Positions 50,220-59,454 of a stretch of 64,000 nt of DNA are shown here, in pieces. The stretch spans positions 186,001 to 250,000 of the forward strand of contig NZ_CP141285.1 of the NCBI RefSeq assembly GCF_035319885.1, given 5' to 3'. The first letter of the stretch is position 1. Each line of letters starts with the position of its first letter. The position numbers and the translations under genes are program-made. This DNA is from Altererythrobacter sp. H2. GTDB taxonomy: Bacteria; Pseudomonadota; Alphaproteobacteria; Sphingomonadales; Sphingomonadaceae. The notes under the pieces were generated by a model. The model ran no database searches, was not told the origin of the DNA, and was given only the letters and a program-made list of their open reading frames with translations.

Positions 50220-53188
50220 CCGAACAAACCAAGCGCGATTACCGCGACACCGTCTTCCTGCCGAAGACCGAGTTTCCGATGAAGGCCGGCCTTCCGCAGA
50301 AGGAGCCGGGCATGGCCGCGCGCTGGGAGGCCGAAGGGCTCTACCGCCAGCTGCGCGAGAGCCGCGCCGGGCGCGAGAGCTTCATCCTCCACGATGGCCC
50401 GCCCTACGCCAATGGCGACATGCACATCGGCCACGCGCTCAACCACGTGCTGAAGGACATGGTCTGCCGCACGCAGAACCTGCTGGGCAAGGACGCGCCT
50501 TACGTACCCGGATGGGATTGCCACGGGCTCCCCATCGAATGGAAGGTCGAGGAAGCCTACCGCAAGGCGAAGAAGGCCAAACCCGTGCTCAGCGGCGCAG
50601 GCCGCGACGAGGCGGAGGTCAAGGCGTTCCGCGACGAATGCCGCGCCTATGCGCAGGGCTGGGTCGACACCCAGCGCGAACAATTGAAGCGGCTAGGCAT
50701 CATGGGCGACTGGGACAATCCCTACCTCACCATGCAGAAGGACAGCGAGGCGATCATCGTCGCCGAACTGCTCAAGCTGGCCGAAGCGGGCACGCTCTAT
50801 CGCGGGGCCAAGCCGGTGATGTGGAGCCCGGTCGAAGAAACCGCGCTGGCCGAGGCGGAGGTTGAGTACGAGGACATCACCTCCACCCAGATCGACGTGG
50901 CGTTCGAGATTGTTGAGTCGCCGATCCCCGAGCTGGTCGGCGCGCACGCGGTGATCTGGACGACGACGCCGTGGACGATCCCGGTGAACCAGGCTTTGGC
51001 CTATGGGCCGGAGGTCGAGTACAGGCTGATCCAATGGCAGGGGCGCAACCTCCTAGTTGCCGACAAGCTCGTCGCAGATGTTTGGCAAAGGTTAAGGGGG
51101 TGGCGAACTTTTAGCACCGTGTCCGACGAAAATGGGCCGATCCTCGAAGTCATCGAGTATAATGATTCACCACCATTGGCCATGGGCCCAAAGATCAAAG
51201 GCGCCGACCTCGCCGGCACCCTCGCCCGCCACCCGATGCACCACCTCGGCGGGTTCTACGCCACCCCTCGTCCGCTGCTCCCCGGCGATTTCGTCACCAC
51301 CGACAGCGGCACCGGCCTTGTCCACATGGCGCCCGATCACGGCGAGGACGACTTCGAGCTGTGCAAGGCACACGGCATCGAACCGGTGTTCGCGGTCCGC
51401 AACGACGGGCGTTACCGCGATGACTGGGCCTGGCTCGGCGGAGCCGACGAACGGCGCATGTCGGTCATCAACCCCAAGTTCAACGCGCCCGACGGCCCGA
51501 TCTGTTCGGACCTGCGCGAGGCCGGCGCGCTGCTTGCGGCGAGCGCGGATTATCAGCACTCCTACCCGCATTCGTGGCGCTCCAAGGCCAAGGTGATCTT
51601 CCGCTGCACTCCGCAGTGGTTCGTGCCGATGGACCGCCCGCTCACCCACCTGCCTGCCAAGACCCCGGCGGAAAAGGCATGGGAAGGCGAAGGCGGCCGG
51701 GTCGACCCGGCGGATGAAACCCCGTGCGCCTCCCCCACCTTGCGCGAAGCGGCGCTGGCCGAAATCGAGCGGGTCCGCTTCTTCCCGGAAAAGGGCCGCA
51801 ACCGGATCGGCTCCATGGTCGCCGGGCGGCCGGACTGGGTGCTGAGCCGCCAGCGCGCCTGGGGTGTGCCGATCACCTTGTTCGTGCGGCCTGACGGCAC
51901 CTATCTCAACGATCCGGCAGTCAACGCCCGCATTGTCGCGGCGGTGCGGGACGAGGGCATGGACGCCTGGAACAGCGCCAACAAGGGCCCGTTCCTCGGA
52001 CCCGACCACAACCCCGACCAGTTCGAGATGGTAACCGACATTCTCGACGTGTGGTTCGATTCGGGCACCACCCATGCCTTCGTGCTGGAAAGCGGCCGCT
52101 GGCCCGCGCTGCGCTGGCCGGCCGACCTCTACCTCGAAGGCAGCGACCAGCATCGTGGCTGGTTCCAGTCGAGCCTGCTGGAATCCTGCGCCACCCGCGG
52201 CCGCGCGCCCTATGACCAGGTGCTGACCCACGGCTTCACCATGGCCAGCGACGGGCGCAAGATGTCCAAGAGCCTCGGCAACACCATCGACCCGATCAAG
52301 GTGATGGAGAACTACGGCGCGGACATTATCCGGCTGTGGGCGCTGTCGGTCGACTTCACCGAGGATCACCGGATCGGCGATGAAATCCTCAAAGGGGTGG
52401 GCGACCAGTATCGCAAGCTGCGCAACACGTTCCGCTACCTGCTCGGCGCGCTCGACGGGTTCAGCGAAGCGGAGCGGGTGGCGGTGGAGGCCATGCCGGA
52501 GCTGGAGTGGTACGTGCTCCACATGCTAAAGATCGTCGATGGCCACCTCCGCGTCGCCGCTACTGAATACGACTTCAACACCTATGTCCGCACGCTGAGC
52601 GACTTCTGCAACGAGGACCTCTCCGCGTTCTTCTTCGATATCCGCAAGGACTGCCTCTATTGCGACGCGGCGGATGATCCCAAGCGGATGGCCTACCGCA
52701 CCGTGCTCGATACGCTGTTCCACGCGCTGGTGCGCTACGCCGCGCCGGTGCTGGTGTTCACGGCGGAGGAAGTGTGGGGCACGCGCTATCCCGACGGCGG
52801 GAGCGTGCACCTGCTGGAATGGCCCGACCTGCCTGAAGTAGGTACCAATTCCAAATTGATGAAAGCATGGCAGGCCCTGCGCAACTTGCGCCAACAAGTG
52901 ACCGAGGCAATCGAGCCCTATCGCCGTGACAAGACGATCCGTTCGGGCCTTGAGGCGCTTGTGACTGTGCCGGGTGACGCGGTGCCCGGAGGGATAAACG
53001 ACGCCGCGCTGGCCGAACTGTTCATCACCGCGACAGTCGCGCGCGGGCAAGGATCCGTGGTGATCGTCACCCCCACCACCGACCCCAAATGCGGCCGCTG
53101 CTGGCGTCATCTTCCCGAAGTGGCGGAAGACGGAGCTTTGTGCCATCGTTGCGACACGGTGGTTTCCGGCACGGGAGAGACGGCATGA
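50216..53188 (+). CDS. ileS: Isoleucyl-tRNA synthetase
   Basis: A 990-aa class I synthetase. HIGH is at residues 70-73 (NGDMHIGHAL), KMSKS at about 682-686 (DGRKMSKSLGN), and the C-terminal zinc-binding site reads CGRCWRHLP and CHRCD. The CP1 editing domain contains WTTTPWTIP and FVTTDSGTGLVHMAPDHGEDD. Residues about 275-325 (51040-51190) use codons such as TTA, AGG, CTA, TCA and TTT that are rare in the neighbours, and lie within the editing domain. The ATG at 50216 overlaps ribF; an in-frame start at 50177 is inside ribF. Confidence 0.97.
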   Translation: MTEQTKRDYRDTVFLPKTEFPMKAGLPQKEPGMAARWEAEGLYRQLRESRAGRESFILHDGPPYANGDMHIGHALNHVLKDMVCRTQNLLGKDAPYVPGWDCHGLPIEWKVEEAYRKAKKAKPVLSGAGRDEAEVKAFRDECRAYAQGWVDTQREQLKRLGIMGDWDNPYLTMQKDSEAIIVAELLKLAEAGTLYRGAKPVMWSPVEETALAEAEVEYEDITSTQIDVAFEIVESPIPELVGAHAVIWTTTPWTIPVNQALAYGPEVEYRLIQWQGRNLLVADKLVADVWQRLRGWRTFSTVSDENGPILEVIEYNDSPPLAMGPKIKGADLAGTLARHPMHHLGGFYATPRPLLPGDFVTTDSGTGLVHMAPDHGEDDFELCKAHGIEPVFAVRNDGRYRDDWAWLGGADERRMSVINPKFNAPDGPICSDLREAGALLAASADYQHSYPHSWRSKAKVIFRCTPQWFVPMDRPLTHLPAKTPAEKAWEGEGGRVDPADETPCASPTLREAALAEIERVRFFPEKGRNRIGSMVAGRPDWVLSRQRAWGVPITLFVRPDGTYLNDPAVNARIVAAVRDEGMDAWNSANKGPFLGPDHNPDQFEMVTDILDVWFDSGTTHAFVLESGRWPALRWPADLYLEGSDQHRGWFQSSLLESCATRGRAPYDQVLTHGFTMASDGRKMSKSLGNTIDPIKVMENYGADIIRLWALSVDFTEDHRIGDEILKGVGDQYRKLRNTFRYLLGALDGFSEAERVAVEAMPELEWYVLHMLKIVDGHLRVAATEYDFNTYVRTLSDFCNEDLSAFFFDIRKDCLYCDAADDPKRMAYRTVLDTLFHALVRYAAPVLVFTAEEVWGTRYPDGGSVHLLEWPDLPEVGTNSKLMKAWQALRNLRQQVTEAIEPYRRDKTIRSGLEALVTVPGDAVPGGINDAALAELFITATVARGQGSVVIVTPTTDPKCGRCWRHLPEVAEDGALCHRCDTVVSGTGETA

Positions 53189-53727
53189 GCGTTATCTGGC
53201 GCAACCGGGTAATCGGGCTGCTGTTCGCGGTTGCGCTCTACGTGGTCGACCAGCTGCTCAAGAGCCATGTGGTCGATACGCTGGGCATGAAGCTGGGCGA
53301 TAGCCGGGAAATCGTCTCGTTCTTCAATTTCACCCTGACGCACAATTACGGCATCTCACTGGGCATGTTCCAGGCGACGTCGATGGAGATGCGCTGGATC
53401 CTGGTGGCGGTGACCGGGCTGATTGCCCTGGTCGTGCTGGTGTGGATGCTGCGGGAGCAGGTGCTGGGCGATATCCTGGGCCTGTCGCTGATCCTCGGCG
53501 GGGCGCTCGGCAACATCCATGACCGCTATAATCTGGGCTATGTGGTCGACTATGCCGACCTCCACTTCGGCGACTTCCGGCCCTTCCTGATCTTCAACGT
53601 GGCGGACGCGGCAATCACCATCGGCGTGGTGATTATCCTTGCCCGTTCCTTCCTTGTGCGCGAAAAAGCGCCCAATCCTGACGAACAACCGGCCGGAAAG
53701 GCCGCGGAGAATGGTACCCATGCGTAA
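53185..53727 (+). CDS. lspA: Lipoprotein signal peptidase (signal peptidase II)
   Basis: LspA removes signal peptides from prolipoproteins, of which several are encoded in this window. The 180-aa protein has four membrane segments and the aspartyl protease motifs GGALGNIHDRYNLGYVVDYAD and FNVADAAI, each with a catalytic Asp. TLTHNYGISLGMF is another conserved part. It overlaps ileS by 4 bp and the following gene by 8 bp. Confidence 0.96.
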   Translation: MSVIWRNRVIGLLFAVALYVVDQLLKSHVVDTLGMKLGDSREIVSFFNFTLTHNYGISLGMFQATSMEMRWILVAVTGLIALVVLVWMLREQVLGDILGLSLILGGALGNIHDRYNLGYVVDYADLHFGDFRPFLIFNVADAAITIGVVIILARSFLVREKAPNPDEQPAGKAAENGTHA

Positions 53728-54133
53728 GATCAGTACCCTCATCCTTCTCGCCGGCGGCAGCGCCATGCTGGCTGCCTGTGGCAGCAGCGGCGGCATTCTC
53801 GGCCGTGACCGGCCCGATGAATTCGCCGTGCAGCGCCAGGCCCCGCTGGTGGTCCCGCCTGATTTCAACCTCGTTCCCCCCGCCCCCGGCGCCCCGCGCC
53901 CGGCCGAAGGCACGGCAGCCGAGCAGACGCTCGATGCCCTGTTCGGCGGCCCGGCCCCGCGCAGCGCGATCGAAACCAGCGCGCTCGACCGTGCCGGTGC
54001 CCCGGAAGCCGGCATCCGCACCACGGTGGGCGATCCCGGCACCAACACGGTTGCCAAGGGCTCGATCACCCGCGACATCGTCGCTGCACCTGAAGGCGAC
54101 GGCCAGTTCGCACAGGCCGTGATCCCTGGCTGA
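53720..54133 (+). CDS. DUF3035 family lipoprotein
   Basis: The 137-aa product starts MRKISTLILLAGGSAMLAACGSS, a lipoprotein signal with Cys near 20. The conserved RPDEFAVQRQAPLVVPPDF is the hallmark of DUF3035, followed by a Pro/Ala-rich region. It depends on LspA, encoded just upstream and overlapping by 8 bp, for maturation. An ATG at 53711 would add three residues. Function is unknown; members are common in alphaproteobacteria next to lspA. Confidence 0.85.
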   Translation: MRKISTLILLAGGSAMLAACGSSGGILGRDRPDEFAVQRQAPLVVPPDFNLVPPAPGAPRPAEGTAAEQTLDALFGGPAPRSAIETSALDRAGAPEAGIRTTVGDPGTNTVAKGSITRDIVAAPEGDGQFAQAVIPG

Positions 54134-54244
54134 TGTGAGGCAGGCGCATCCGCGCCTGTGCCTCCCCTCTGGTCCGGCCCCGCAGTCCAGTCGCAGAAGA
54201 TTTCGCGGCAGGGCGCGCAGGCCGGATCACATGCTCGGACGAAA

Positions 54245-55543
54245 TCAGCCCGCTTCGCTGGAGACGAGCAATTTATCGATCTTGCGCCCGTCCATGTCGA
54301 CCACCTCGAAACGCCAGCCCTGGTCGATGAAGTACTCGCCTTCTTCAGGCAGATTGCGCAGCACCGCCAGGACATAGCCGGCCACGGTGCCGAATTCGCG
54401 GCCTTCGCCGTAATCGAGCCCCAGCCGGTCAGCCAGCGCATCGGCGCTCATCGCACCCGAAACCAGCAGCGATCCATCCTCGCGCTCGACAATCTCCGGC
54501 TCATCACCCGGGTCCTGGTCGCTGGCAAACTGGCCGACAATCGCCGTCATCAGGTCGACCGGCGTGACCAGCCCGTCAAGGTGGCCATATTCGTCATGAA
54601 CCATGGCCATGGCAATCTCGGACTGCTGCAGCACGCGCAGGGCATCCATCGCGTCAAGCTGGTCAGGGACAACTTCCGCCCTGCGCATGAGTGCGGCCAG
54701 CTCGATCGGGCGACCGGCCAGCAATTGCACCAGCACTTCGCGTACCCTGACAACGCCCAGAACCTTGTCAGGCGAACCGTCGGCGACGGGGAGCAGCGAA
54801 TGGGGGCTCTGCGCAATGGCGGCACGGATCGCCGCTTCGTCAGCTCCGATGTCGAGCCAGTCAATCTCGCGCCGCGGGGTCATCAGCTCGCGCACCGGGC
54901 GCTCGGCCAGTCTGACCACGCCGGTCAGGATCTGGCTCTGCTCCTTCTCGATCACGCCGGAGCGGGTCGCATCGGCAAAGATCATCTGCAGCTCTTCCGC
55001 CGTCACGCTCGATTCGCCTGCCGCACGGATCCGCATCAGCCGCATGAGCAGGCTGGACGAGGTGTCGAGCAGCCAGACGAGCGGAGCCGCAATGCGGGCC
55101 AGCCAAGCCATCGGCAGGGCCATCACTGTCGCGATCGGCACCGCGTTGCGCAGCGCAATCTGCTTGGGAACGAGTTCGCCTACCACCAGGCTGGCGTAAG
55201 TCGTCAGGGCAATCACCAGGGCAAAGCCTGCCTCGGCCGACCATTTCAGCGGCACCCCCAGCGCAGCGAGCCGCTCGCCCACCGGACCGCCCAGGCTTGC
55301 CCCGGAATAAGCCCCCGCAATGATGCCGACGAGAGTGATCCCGATCTGGACAGTTGAAAGGAACTTGCCCGGATCATTGGCCAGGGACAGAGCGGTGGTC
55401 GCCGCTCGGCTACCGCGCGCGGCCTTGCCTTGCAGCTGGGCGGTCTTGGCGGAAACGATCGCGAGCTCGGACATGGCGAACACGCCATTGGTCACGATCA
55501 GGCCCGCGATGATCAGCAGGTCGGTCCATGGAAAGGGTGTCAC
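54245..55543 (-). CDS. CorC/CNNM-type membrane protein (hemolysin family)
   Basis: The 432-aa protein has the CNNM transmembrane domain at the N-terminus (about three to four segments up to residue 150, with TDLLIIAGLIVTNGVFAMSELAIVSAKTAQL and LTTYASLVVGELVPKQIAL). A pair of CBS domains (about 205-325) and a CorC_HlyC domain at the end follow. Members act in magnesium or cobalt transport. A GTG at 55543 follows a GGTGAGAAG ribosome site; an ATG at 55576 would add 11 residues. Confidence 0.9.
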   Translation of the reverse strand: MTPFPWTDLLIIAGLIVTNGVFAMSELAIVSAKTAQLQGKAARGSRAATTALSLANDPGKFLSTVQIGITLVGIIAGAYSGASLGGPVGERLAALGVPLKWSAEAGFALVIALTTYASLVVGELVPKQIALRNAVPIATVMALPMAWLARIAAPLVWLLDTSSSLLMRLMRIRAAGESSVTAEELQMIFADATRSGVIEKEQSQILTGVVRLAERPVRELMTPRREIDWLDIGADEAAIRAAIAQSPHSLLPVADGSPDKVLGVVRVREVLVQLLAGRPIELAALMRRAEVVPDQLDAMDALRVLQQSEIAMAMVHDEYGHLDGLVTPVDLMTAIVGQFASDQDPGDEPEIVEREDGSLLVSGAMSADALADRLGLDYGEGREFGTVAGYVLAVLRNLPEEGEYFIDQGWRFEVVDMDGRKIDKLLVSSEAG

Positions 55544-55719
55544 CTTCTCACCCCTAGCATATATTTCGTTCCGCACCAGTGTGCTGGGAACAAGCAGCGA
55601 GCCGGAGGATTGTTTCGAACAGCTGGCGTTAATGTGGTGCGGACGATATCGCCACGGGGTTTGCCGGGTCTCACGGTAGCCACTCCGTCAAAAAAGAAAA
55701 TTGAGGAAGGGACTGAATT

Positions 55720-56397
55720 ATGAACACATCCAAGAGTTTTGTTGCCGGATTGGCAGCGATTTCACTGGTCACCGTTTCAGGCTGCGTGACCGATCCGAAC
55801 ACGGGCGAACAGAAGATCTCCCGCACCGCGATCGGCGGGGTCGGCGGTGCTGCCGCAGGCGCTCTTCTGGGCGGTCTGATTGGCGGGAAGACCGGCCGGA
55901 TCATCGGCGCGGTGGGTGGCGGCGCAGTGGGCGGCGTCGTCGGATACCGGATGGACCAGCAGATCAGGGAACTGCGCGAACAGACCGCCGGCTCGGGCGT
56001 AGATGTGTCGGAAGTCGATGGCGCAATCCTGGTCAACCTGCCTGACGGCGTCACTTTCGCCACCGGCAGCTCGGCCATTACCCCGGGCTTCCAGCGGCTG
56101 CTCGACAATGTCGCCGCAAGCCTGGTGCAGTATCCGAACAGCCTGGTCGATGTGTACGGCCACACTGACACGGTCGGCTCGACCAGCTCGAACCAGACAT
56201 TGTCGGAAAGGCGCGCACAGGCCGTGTCGAACTATCTCGTCTCGCGCGGGGTCAACTCGGCCCGGATCCGCTGGGCCGGATTCGGCGAAACACAGCTCAA
56301 GGTTCCGACTGGCGACAACGTCAATGAGCCGATGAACCGCCGGGTCGAAGTCAAGATCATCCCTCTGACTCAGGCAGAGATTGACGCGGCGCGCTGA
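55720..56397 (+). CDS. OmpA-family lipoprotein with a glycine zipper
   Basis: The 225-aa protein starts MNTSKSFVAGLAAISLVTVSGC (lipobox Cys about 22). A glycine-zipper segment (GGVGGAAAGALLGGLIGGKTG, about 39-75) follows, then an OmpA C-terminal domain that binds peptidoglycan: ILVNLPDGVTFATGSSAITPG, VDVYGHTDTVGSTSSNQTLSERRAQAV and NRRVEVKIIP. It is a Pal-like anchor between outer membrane and wall. AGGAAGG lies before the start, and a terminator follows. Confidence 0.92.
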   Translation: MNTSKSFVAGLAAISLVTVSGCVTDPNTGEQKISRTAIGGVGGAAAGALLGGLIGGKTGRIIGAVGGGAVGGVVGYRMDQQIRELREQTAGSGVDVSEVDGAILVNLPDGVTFATGSSAITPGFQRLLDNVAASLVQYPNSLVDVYGHTDTVGSTSSNQTLSERRAQAVSNYLVSRGVNSARIRWAGFGETQLKVPTGDNVNEPMNRRVEVKIIPLTQAEIDAAR

Positions 56398-56430
56398 TCA
56401 GCGCCGTTCAGCAAGCTCCCAGCGAGCGGA

Positions 56431-56473
56431 AGAGGGGTCGGTCGCGCCAGCGGTCGGCCCCTCCTCTTTTTTT
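56431..56473 (+). terminator. Terminator after the OmpA-family gene
   Basis: A GC-rich stem (AGAGGGGTCGGTC paired with GGTCGGCCCCTCCTCT, with small bulges) runs into seven T at 56467-56473, 34 bp after the OmpA stop. It also lies just past the end of the convergent gene at 56488. Confidence 0.75.
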
Positions 56474-56487
56474 GGTACCCGGCCCGG

Positions 56488-57276
56488 TCAGATTGTTCGC
56501 GGTGCGAGGACCGTCGCGCGCTCTGCCAGATGCGCCACCGCATCCCCGTGGATAGCGGGCGCGCTGACCAGCAGCCCGAAAGCGCGGGGATCACGCTTGT
56601 TGTAATTGAGAGGCGCGCCAAACGCGTCGGTTACCGCCGCGCCAGCTTCGCGCGCGATCAGGGCCGCAGCGGCAATGTCCCACTCGTATCCCCAGCGCAG
56701 CGTGGCGACGAGGTCGGCCCGGTCATCGGCCACCATGGCAATCCGCAGTGCAATCGAATTGGGTTTATCGACCAGGGTCAGCACCCGGTCCACTTTGGCG
56801 AGCGAATCGGCCGGGACCCGTGCTCCTGCGAACCCGGGACGGCGTGAGGCGGACAGCGCCGAGCCATTCAGCCAGGCGCCCTGTCCGGCTATGCCGAGCC
56901 AGCTTTCGCTGCGGGCTGGCGCTTCGAGCATGCCGATCAACGGACGTCCGGCGCTGATGAGGGCAACCGAGACAGCCCAGCCGCTCTTGCCCTTCAGGAA
57001 ATCGCGGGTGCCGTCGATCGGATCGACCAGCCAGATCAGGCCCCGCTCCAGCCGTTCCGGCGCGTCCACGGTCTCCTCAGAAAGCCAGCCGGCAGAGGGC
57101 AGCAGGCGGCCCAGTTCGCGTTTGAGGAAGGCGTCAACTGCCAGGTCGGCTGCGCAAACCGGGCTGCCGGGCTCTTTTTCCCAGCTCTCTACCGTATTGC
57201 CCGCACCCGGCCAGGCGTCATAGGCGATCCGGCCCGCTTCGCGGACAATCTGGCCGAGCTGCTGGTGATCAATCAT
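56488..57276 (-). CDS. Inositol monophosphatase/CysQ-family phosphatase
   Basis: The 262-aa protein has the metal-dependent phosphatase motifs of the family: SEETVD (motif 1 Glu), WLVDPIDGTRDF (motif 2, about 83-94) and YEWDIAAAALIAREAGA (motif 3 near 204-220). It could act on inositol phosphate, histidinol phosphate or 3'-phosphoadenosine phosphates; the closest pattern from memory is CysQ-like 3'(2'),5'-bisphosphate nucleotidase. The ATG at 57276 is preferred; an ATG four codons upstream is possible. Confidence 0.85.
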   Translation of the reverse strand: MIDHQQLGQIVREAGRIAYDAWPGAGNTVESWEKEPGSPVCAADLAVDAFLKRELGRLLPSAGWLSEETVDAPERLERGLIWLVDPIDGTRDFLKGKSGWAVSVALISAGRPLIGMLEAPARSESWLGIAGQGAWLNGSALSASRRPGFAGARVPADSLAKVDRVLTLVDKPNSIALRIAMVADDRADLVATLRWGYEWDIAAAALIAREAGAAVTDAFGAPLNYNKRDPRAFGLLVSAPAIHGDAVAHLAERATVLAPRTI

Positions 57277-57382
57277 GCCTTCATGCAATTGCTAGCCAAA
57301 GGCACACTTTTCAAGCGGGGCAATCCATGCTTATGCCGCGCCGCAACACTTGTCCCCACCCACGAAGCGGAAATTGCCTCTC

Positions 57383-58582
57383 ATGAACATCCACGAATAC
57401 CAGGCCAAGGAACTGCTCGCGAAATACGGCATCGCCATCCCGGCCGGCCACGCTGCGCTGAGCGTTGAGGAAGCCGTCGCAGGGGCGAAGCAACTTCCCG
57501 GACCGCTCTATGTGGTCAAGGCGCAGATTCATGCCGGCGGACGCGGCAAGGGCAAGTTCAAGGAACTGGGCGCGGATGCCAAGGGCGGTGTGCGCCTGGC
57601 CAAGAGCCTCGAGGAAGTCGAAGCCAACGCGAAAGAAATGCTCGGCAATACGCTCGTCACCATTCAGACGGGCGATGCCGGCAAACAGGTCAACCGCCTC
57701 TACGTGACCGACGGGGTCGACATCGCGAAGGAATACTACCTTTCGCTACTGGTTGATCGCGCCACCGGCCGGGTCGCTTTCGTCGTCTCGACCGAAGGCG
57801 GGATGGACATCGAAGCAGTCGCGCACGACACGCCGGAGAAGATCACCACCTTCACCGTCGATCCGGCGCAGGGCTTCCAGCCGCATCATGGCCGCGCGGT
57901 CGCATTCGCCCTCAAGCTCAAGGGCGATCTCAACAAGCAGGCTCAGGTCCTGGCGCGGCAGCTCTATGATGCATTTATCGCCACCGACTGCTCGATGCTC
58001 GAAATCAACCCGCTGGTGGAAAGCGACGACGGCAGGCTGCTGGTGCTGGACGCCAAGATGAGCTTCGATTCGAACGCCCTCTACCGCCACAAGGACATCG
58101 AAGCGCTGCGCGACGAGACCGAGGAAGACCCGGCGGAAGTCGAAGCGAGCGAATACGATCTCGCCTACATCAAGCTCGACGGAAATATCGGCTGCATGGT
58201 CAACGGCGCAGGCCTGGCCATGGCGACGATGGACATCATCAAGCTGAATGGCGCGTTCCCGGCGAACTTCCTCGACGTGGGCGGCGGTGCCACCACCGAA
58301 AAGGTGACCGCAGCGTTCAAGATCATTCTGAAAGATCCCGCGGTCGAGGGCATCCTGGTCAACATCTTCGGCGGGATCATGAAGTGCGACGTCATCGCAA
58401 ACGGCATCGTGCAGGCGGCTAAGGACGTGAACCTGCAGGTTCCGCTGGTGGTCCGACTTGAGGGCACCAACGTCAACGAAGGCAAGGCCATTCTCGACAA
58501 TTCGGGCCTCGCCATCGTCAGCGCCGACGATCTGGGCGATGCCGCCCGCAAGATCGTGGCCGAAGTGAAGAAGGCGGCCTGA
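57383..58582 (+). CDS. sucC: Succinyl-CoA synthetase beta subunit (ADP-forming)
   Basis: The 399-aa protein is the ATP-grasp subunit that couples succinyl-CoA cleavage to ADP phosphorylation in the TCA cycle. It begins [70 protein letters not shown] and [16 protein letters not shown] are present. Eleven in-frame residues upstream of 57383 are not conserved. The alpha subunit sucD does not follow; a hairpin lies directly after the stop (58573-58595) and then etfB. Confidence 0.97.
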   Translation: MNIHEYQAKELLAKYGIAIPAGHAALSVEEAVAGAKQLPGPLYVVKAQIHAGGRGKGKFKELGADAKGGVRLAKSLEEVEANAKEMLGNTLVTIQTGDAGKQVNRLYVTDGVDIAKEYYLSLLVDRATGRVAFVVSTEGGMDIEAVAHDTPEKITTFTVDPAQGFQPHHGRAVAFALKLKGDLNKQAQVLARQLYDAFIATDCSMLEINPLVESDDGRLLVLDAKMSFDSNALYRHKDIEALRDETEEDPAEVEASEYDLAYIKLDGNIGCMVNGAGLAMATMDIIKLNGAFPANFLDVGGGATTEKVTAAFKIILKDPAVEGILVNIFGGIMKCDVIANGIVQAAKDVNLQVPLVVRLEGTNVNEGKAILDNSGLAIVSADDLGDAARKIVAEVKKAA

Positions 58583-58595
58583 GCCACAGGCCGCC
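58573..58595. terminator. Hairpin over the sucC stop codon
   Basis: GGCGGCCTG and CAGGCCGCC form a perfect 9-bp stem with a 5-nt loop spanning the end of sucC. There is no T-run. It may stabilise the sucC end or weaken read-through into etfB, which suits the absence of sucD. Confidence 0.4.
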
Positions 58596-58617
58596 ATGGA
58601 AACCCCGGTGGATGTGT

Positions 58618-58637
58618 TGACGTTTACGGAAACGTCA
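58618..58637. promoter_or_regulatory. Palindrome and candidate promoter before etfBA
   Basis: TGACGTTT-ACGG-AAACGTCA is a perfect 8-bp inverted repeat 45-64 nt before the etfB start. TTGACG at 58617-58622 could be a -35 box overlapping it, so a bound repressor would compete with RNA polymerase. The form recalls palindromes of acyl-CoA or branched-chain regulators such as LiuR, a comparison from memory only. Confidence 0.45.
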
Positions 58638-58681
58638 GCTAGTCCAGCAAGATTGAATTTCTCGAGAGGAAGGACATTCCC

Positions 58682-59428
58682 ATGAAAATCCTCGTCCCCG
58701 TCAAGCGGGTGATCGATTACAACGTCAAGCCGCGCGTCAAGGCGGATGGCACGGGTGTTGACCTGGCCAACGTCAAGATGAGCATGAACCCGTTCGACGA
58801 GATCGCCGTCGAAGAAGCGATCCGCCTGAAGGAAAAGGGCGCAGCGACCGAGATCGTGGTGGTCAGCATCGGCCCGGCCAAGGCGCAGGAAACACTCCGC
58901 ACTGCGCTCGCCATGGGCGCGGACCGGGCGATCCTTGTCGAGAGCGAGGACGAGGTCGAGCCGCTCGCCGTGGCCAAGATCCTCAAGGCCATCGCCGATG
59001 AGGAAGCGCCGGGCCTCATCATCCTTGGCAAGCAGTCGATCAGCGACGATTCGAACCAGACCGGGCAGATGCTCGCCGCGCTGATGGGTCGCCCGCAGGG
59101 CACCTTTGCCAACACGGTCGAAGTCGATGGCGATCACGTGACTGTGAAGCGCGAGATCGACGGCGGCCTGGAGACGGTCAAGCTGGCCATGCCCGCGATC
59201 GTCACCACCGACCTGCGCCTGAACGAGCCGCGCTATGCCTCGCTGCCGAACATCATGAAAGCCAAGCAGAAGCCGCTCGCGAACAAGACCCCGGCTGATT
59301 ACGGCGTCGACACCGCGCCGCGGCTCAAGACGCTGACCGTCACCGAACCTCCGGTCCGCAGCGCCGGGATCAAGGTCGCTGACGTCGATGAACTGGTCGC
59401 CAAGATCAAGGCGCTCGGCATCGCCTGA
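58682..59428 (+). CDS. etfB: Electron transfer flavoprotein beta subunit
   Basis: The 248-aa protein starts [32 protein letters not shown]. It has the AMP-binding features of ETF-beta, including [22 protein letters not shown] and the conserved [23 protein letters not shown] takes electrons from acyl-CoA dehydrogenases and hands them to ETF-quinone oxidoreductase. It is followed 26 bp later by etfA. The two acyl-CoA dehydrogenases of the catabolic region could depend on it. Confidence 0.96.
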   Translation: MKILVPVKRVIDYNVKPRVKADGTGVDLANVKMSMNPFDEIAVEEAIRLKEKGAATEIVVVSIGPAKAQETLRTALAMGADRAILVESEDEVEPLAVAKILKAIADEEAPGLIILGKQSISDDSNQTGQMLAALMGRPQGTFANTVEVDGDHVTVKREIDGGLETVKLAMPAIVTTDLRLNEPRYASLPNIMKAKQKPLANKTPADYGVDTAPRLKTLTVTEPPVRSAGIKVADVDELVAKIKALGIA

Positions 59429-59454
59429 GCCACGCAGATACAAAGGACACAGAC

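Noticed and set aside
55520-55560. Second copy of the GTGTCACCTT palindrome
   Set aside because: GGTGTCACCTTCTCACCC lies over the start of the CorC-type gene and has only one arm; the similarity is too short to call a repeat.
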